DNA from: Psychroflexus sp. ALD_RP9
Lineage (GTDB): Bacteria > Bacteroidota > Bacteroidia > Flavobacteriales > Flavobacteriaceae
Direction of reading: 5' to 3'
Length of the DNA: 64,000 nucleotides
NCBI RefSeq assembly: GCF_017311165.1
Contig: NZ_CP062973.1
Span: 2,170,001 to 2,234,000 of the forward strand
A program made the position numbers and the translations under genes. Below the pieces are notes generated by a model. It ran no database searches and had not been told where the DNA came from. It saw only the letters and a program-made list of their open reading frames with translations. Shown here in pieces: positions 63,358 through 64,000 of the stretch (the stretch's first letter is position 1; each line of letters starts with the position of its first letter).

Positions 63358-63365
63358 TATATTTG
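63358..63365 (+). promoter_or_regulatory. Putative -7 element of ftsK
   Basis: TATATTTG matches TAnnTTTG, 24 bases before the ftsK ATG at 63390. Confidence 0.45.
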
Positions 63366-63389
63366 TACTTTTAAGATCTAAGATTTTTC

Positions 63390-64000
63390 ATGGCCAAAAC
63401 AAAATCTAAAAAAGCGGCTTCAAAAGCAAAAAAAACAGCAAAGCCTAAGTTTAAATTAACTAGAAAACACCATATCATTTTAGGGAGTTTTCTATTTTTT
63501 TTCTCTGTAGGTTTGTTAGTCGCTTTCATTTCGTTTTTATTTACTTGGCAATTAGACCAAAGCATTGTTACTTCTAATCAGGCTGTAAGTGAACCCAAAA
63601 ACTGGTTGAGTATGTTTGGTGCAAGCATTTCTCACTTTTTAATCTTTAAAGGTTTTGGTGTTGCTATGTTTAGTTTGCCATTTATGTTAGGCTTAACCGG
63701 GTTAAAACTATTTTTAAACCTTGAAAATCTTAAACTTTTAAATATTTGGTTTTGGGGTTGTTATGTGATTTTACTATTATCCCTATCAATGTCTTATTTT
63801 GCTAATGATTTTCCTGTTTTAGGCGGAATTGTTGGCTTTGAATTGCACGAATTGATCACCAATTACATTGGTGCTATAGGTTTATTATTGCTACTTATTT
63901 TTATGTTAATTGTATATTTAGTGGCTAGAATTAATCTAACACCTGAAAAAGTAGCCCAATTTTTTAATAAGAAATCTCAATCAGTTCAAGCTGAGTTTCA
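63390..64000 (+). CDS. ftsK: DNA translocase FtsK, N-terminal part (runs off window)
   Basis: 203 codons from ATG 63390 to the window end without a stop. The product begins with a basic Lys-rich tail (MAKTKSKKAASKAKKTAKPK) and then has four hydrophobic segments: IILGSFLFFFSVGLLVAF, a short one around MFSLPFMLGLTGL, CYVILLLSLSMSYF and AIGLLLLLIFMLIVYLV. This is the membrane domain layout of Bacteroidota FtsK/SpoIIIE, which anchors the translocase at the division septum for chromosome segregation. The ATPase motor lies beyond the window, so the call rests on the N-terminal architecture and similarity. Confidence 0.8.
   Translation, partial: MAKTKSKKAASKAKKTAKPKFKLTRKHHIILGSFLFFFSVGLLVAFISFLFTWQLDQSIVTSNQAVSEPKNWLSMFGASISHFLIFKGFGVAMFSLPFMLGLTGLKLFLNLENLKLLNIWFWGCYVILLLSLSMSYFANDFPVLGGIVGFELHELITNYIGAIGLLLLLIFMLIVYLVARINLTPEKVAQFFNKKSQSVQAEF

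Overview
The window is ordinary core chromosome from a low-GC member of the Bacteroidota, almost certainly family Flavobacteriaceae. The evidence is a primary sigma factor of Bacteroidota type, type IX secretion genes (porT, porQ), a nuclease ending in a type IX sorting domain, a TamL-like outer-membrane lipoprotein, several families confined to this phylum (DUF5606, DUF4199, TIGR02757, DUF6952), and upstream elements matching the Bacteroidota consensus TAnnTTTG instead of an E. coli -10 box. Genus cannot be fixed from the sequence alone. I see no rRNA, tRNA, CRISPR array, insertion sequence, prophage or defence island. Coding density is very high, and no gene-free stretch exceeds 300 bases; the longest (28959-29244) holds only promoter-like sequence.

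Layout. 1-3505: 5' part of rpoD, then the proline operon proC-proB-proA. 3726-8293: pnp, rpsO, accD and class II aldolase, all on minus. 8337-13046: envelope/T9SS neighbourhood tamL / trmH-like / porT / ubiE(menG). 13143-15988: TrkA-TrkH potassium uptake. 16030-19234: small unknowns, a strongly conserved 485-residue protein of unknown function, a metallo-beta-lactamase-fold hydrolase and a 59-residue coiled-coil membrane protein. 19231-26054: esterase, small membrane protein, a dihydroorotase homologue lacking metal ligands, BatA/vWA protein, orphan GAF histidine kinase, TIGR02757 protein and LolD-like ATPase. 26189-30741: msrA-folE, DUF2141, yebC and a DEAH helicase. 30833-36571: two glycosyltransferases, dapD, ruvX, def, DUF5606, mazG, DUF4168. 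36642-46327: a long minus-strand run with secreted endonuclease I, an RsmB-like methyltransferase, an ECF sigma/anti-sigma/sensor cassette, an MsbA-like exporter, phosphosugar mutase, glycosyltransferase and DUF4199. 46479-53805: rpmE2, monomeric isocitrate dehydrogenase, rplS-trmD, MFS transporter, a coiled-coil protein and a long-form GAPDH. 53968-59620: ndh, lon, porQ and a PagL-like protein. 59615-61832: histidine degradation genes hutI-hutG. 62020-63255: peroxiredoxin, thioredoxin and DUF6952. 63390-64000: start of ftsK.

How the genes work together. Central metabolism (aldolase, GAPDH, IDH, NDH-2, AccD), translation (S15, L19, L31, TrmD, deformylase, rRNA methyltransferases), envelope biogenesis (TamL, LolD-like, MsbA-like, glycosyltransferases) and T9SS export are interleaved in short operons, with Rho-independent hairpins after many of them. 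No previously undescribed multi-gene system stands out clearly. The best candidates for a second look are the 485-residue unknown, the apparently non-catalytic dihydroorotase, the ECF cassette whose anti-sigma-like protein carries a duplicated VPDNYF-type motif, the PorQ/PagL-like pair, the Prx-Trx-DUF6952 module, and inverted repeats upstream of lon, proC and gap/ndh.
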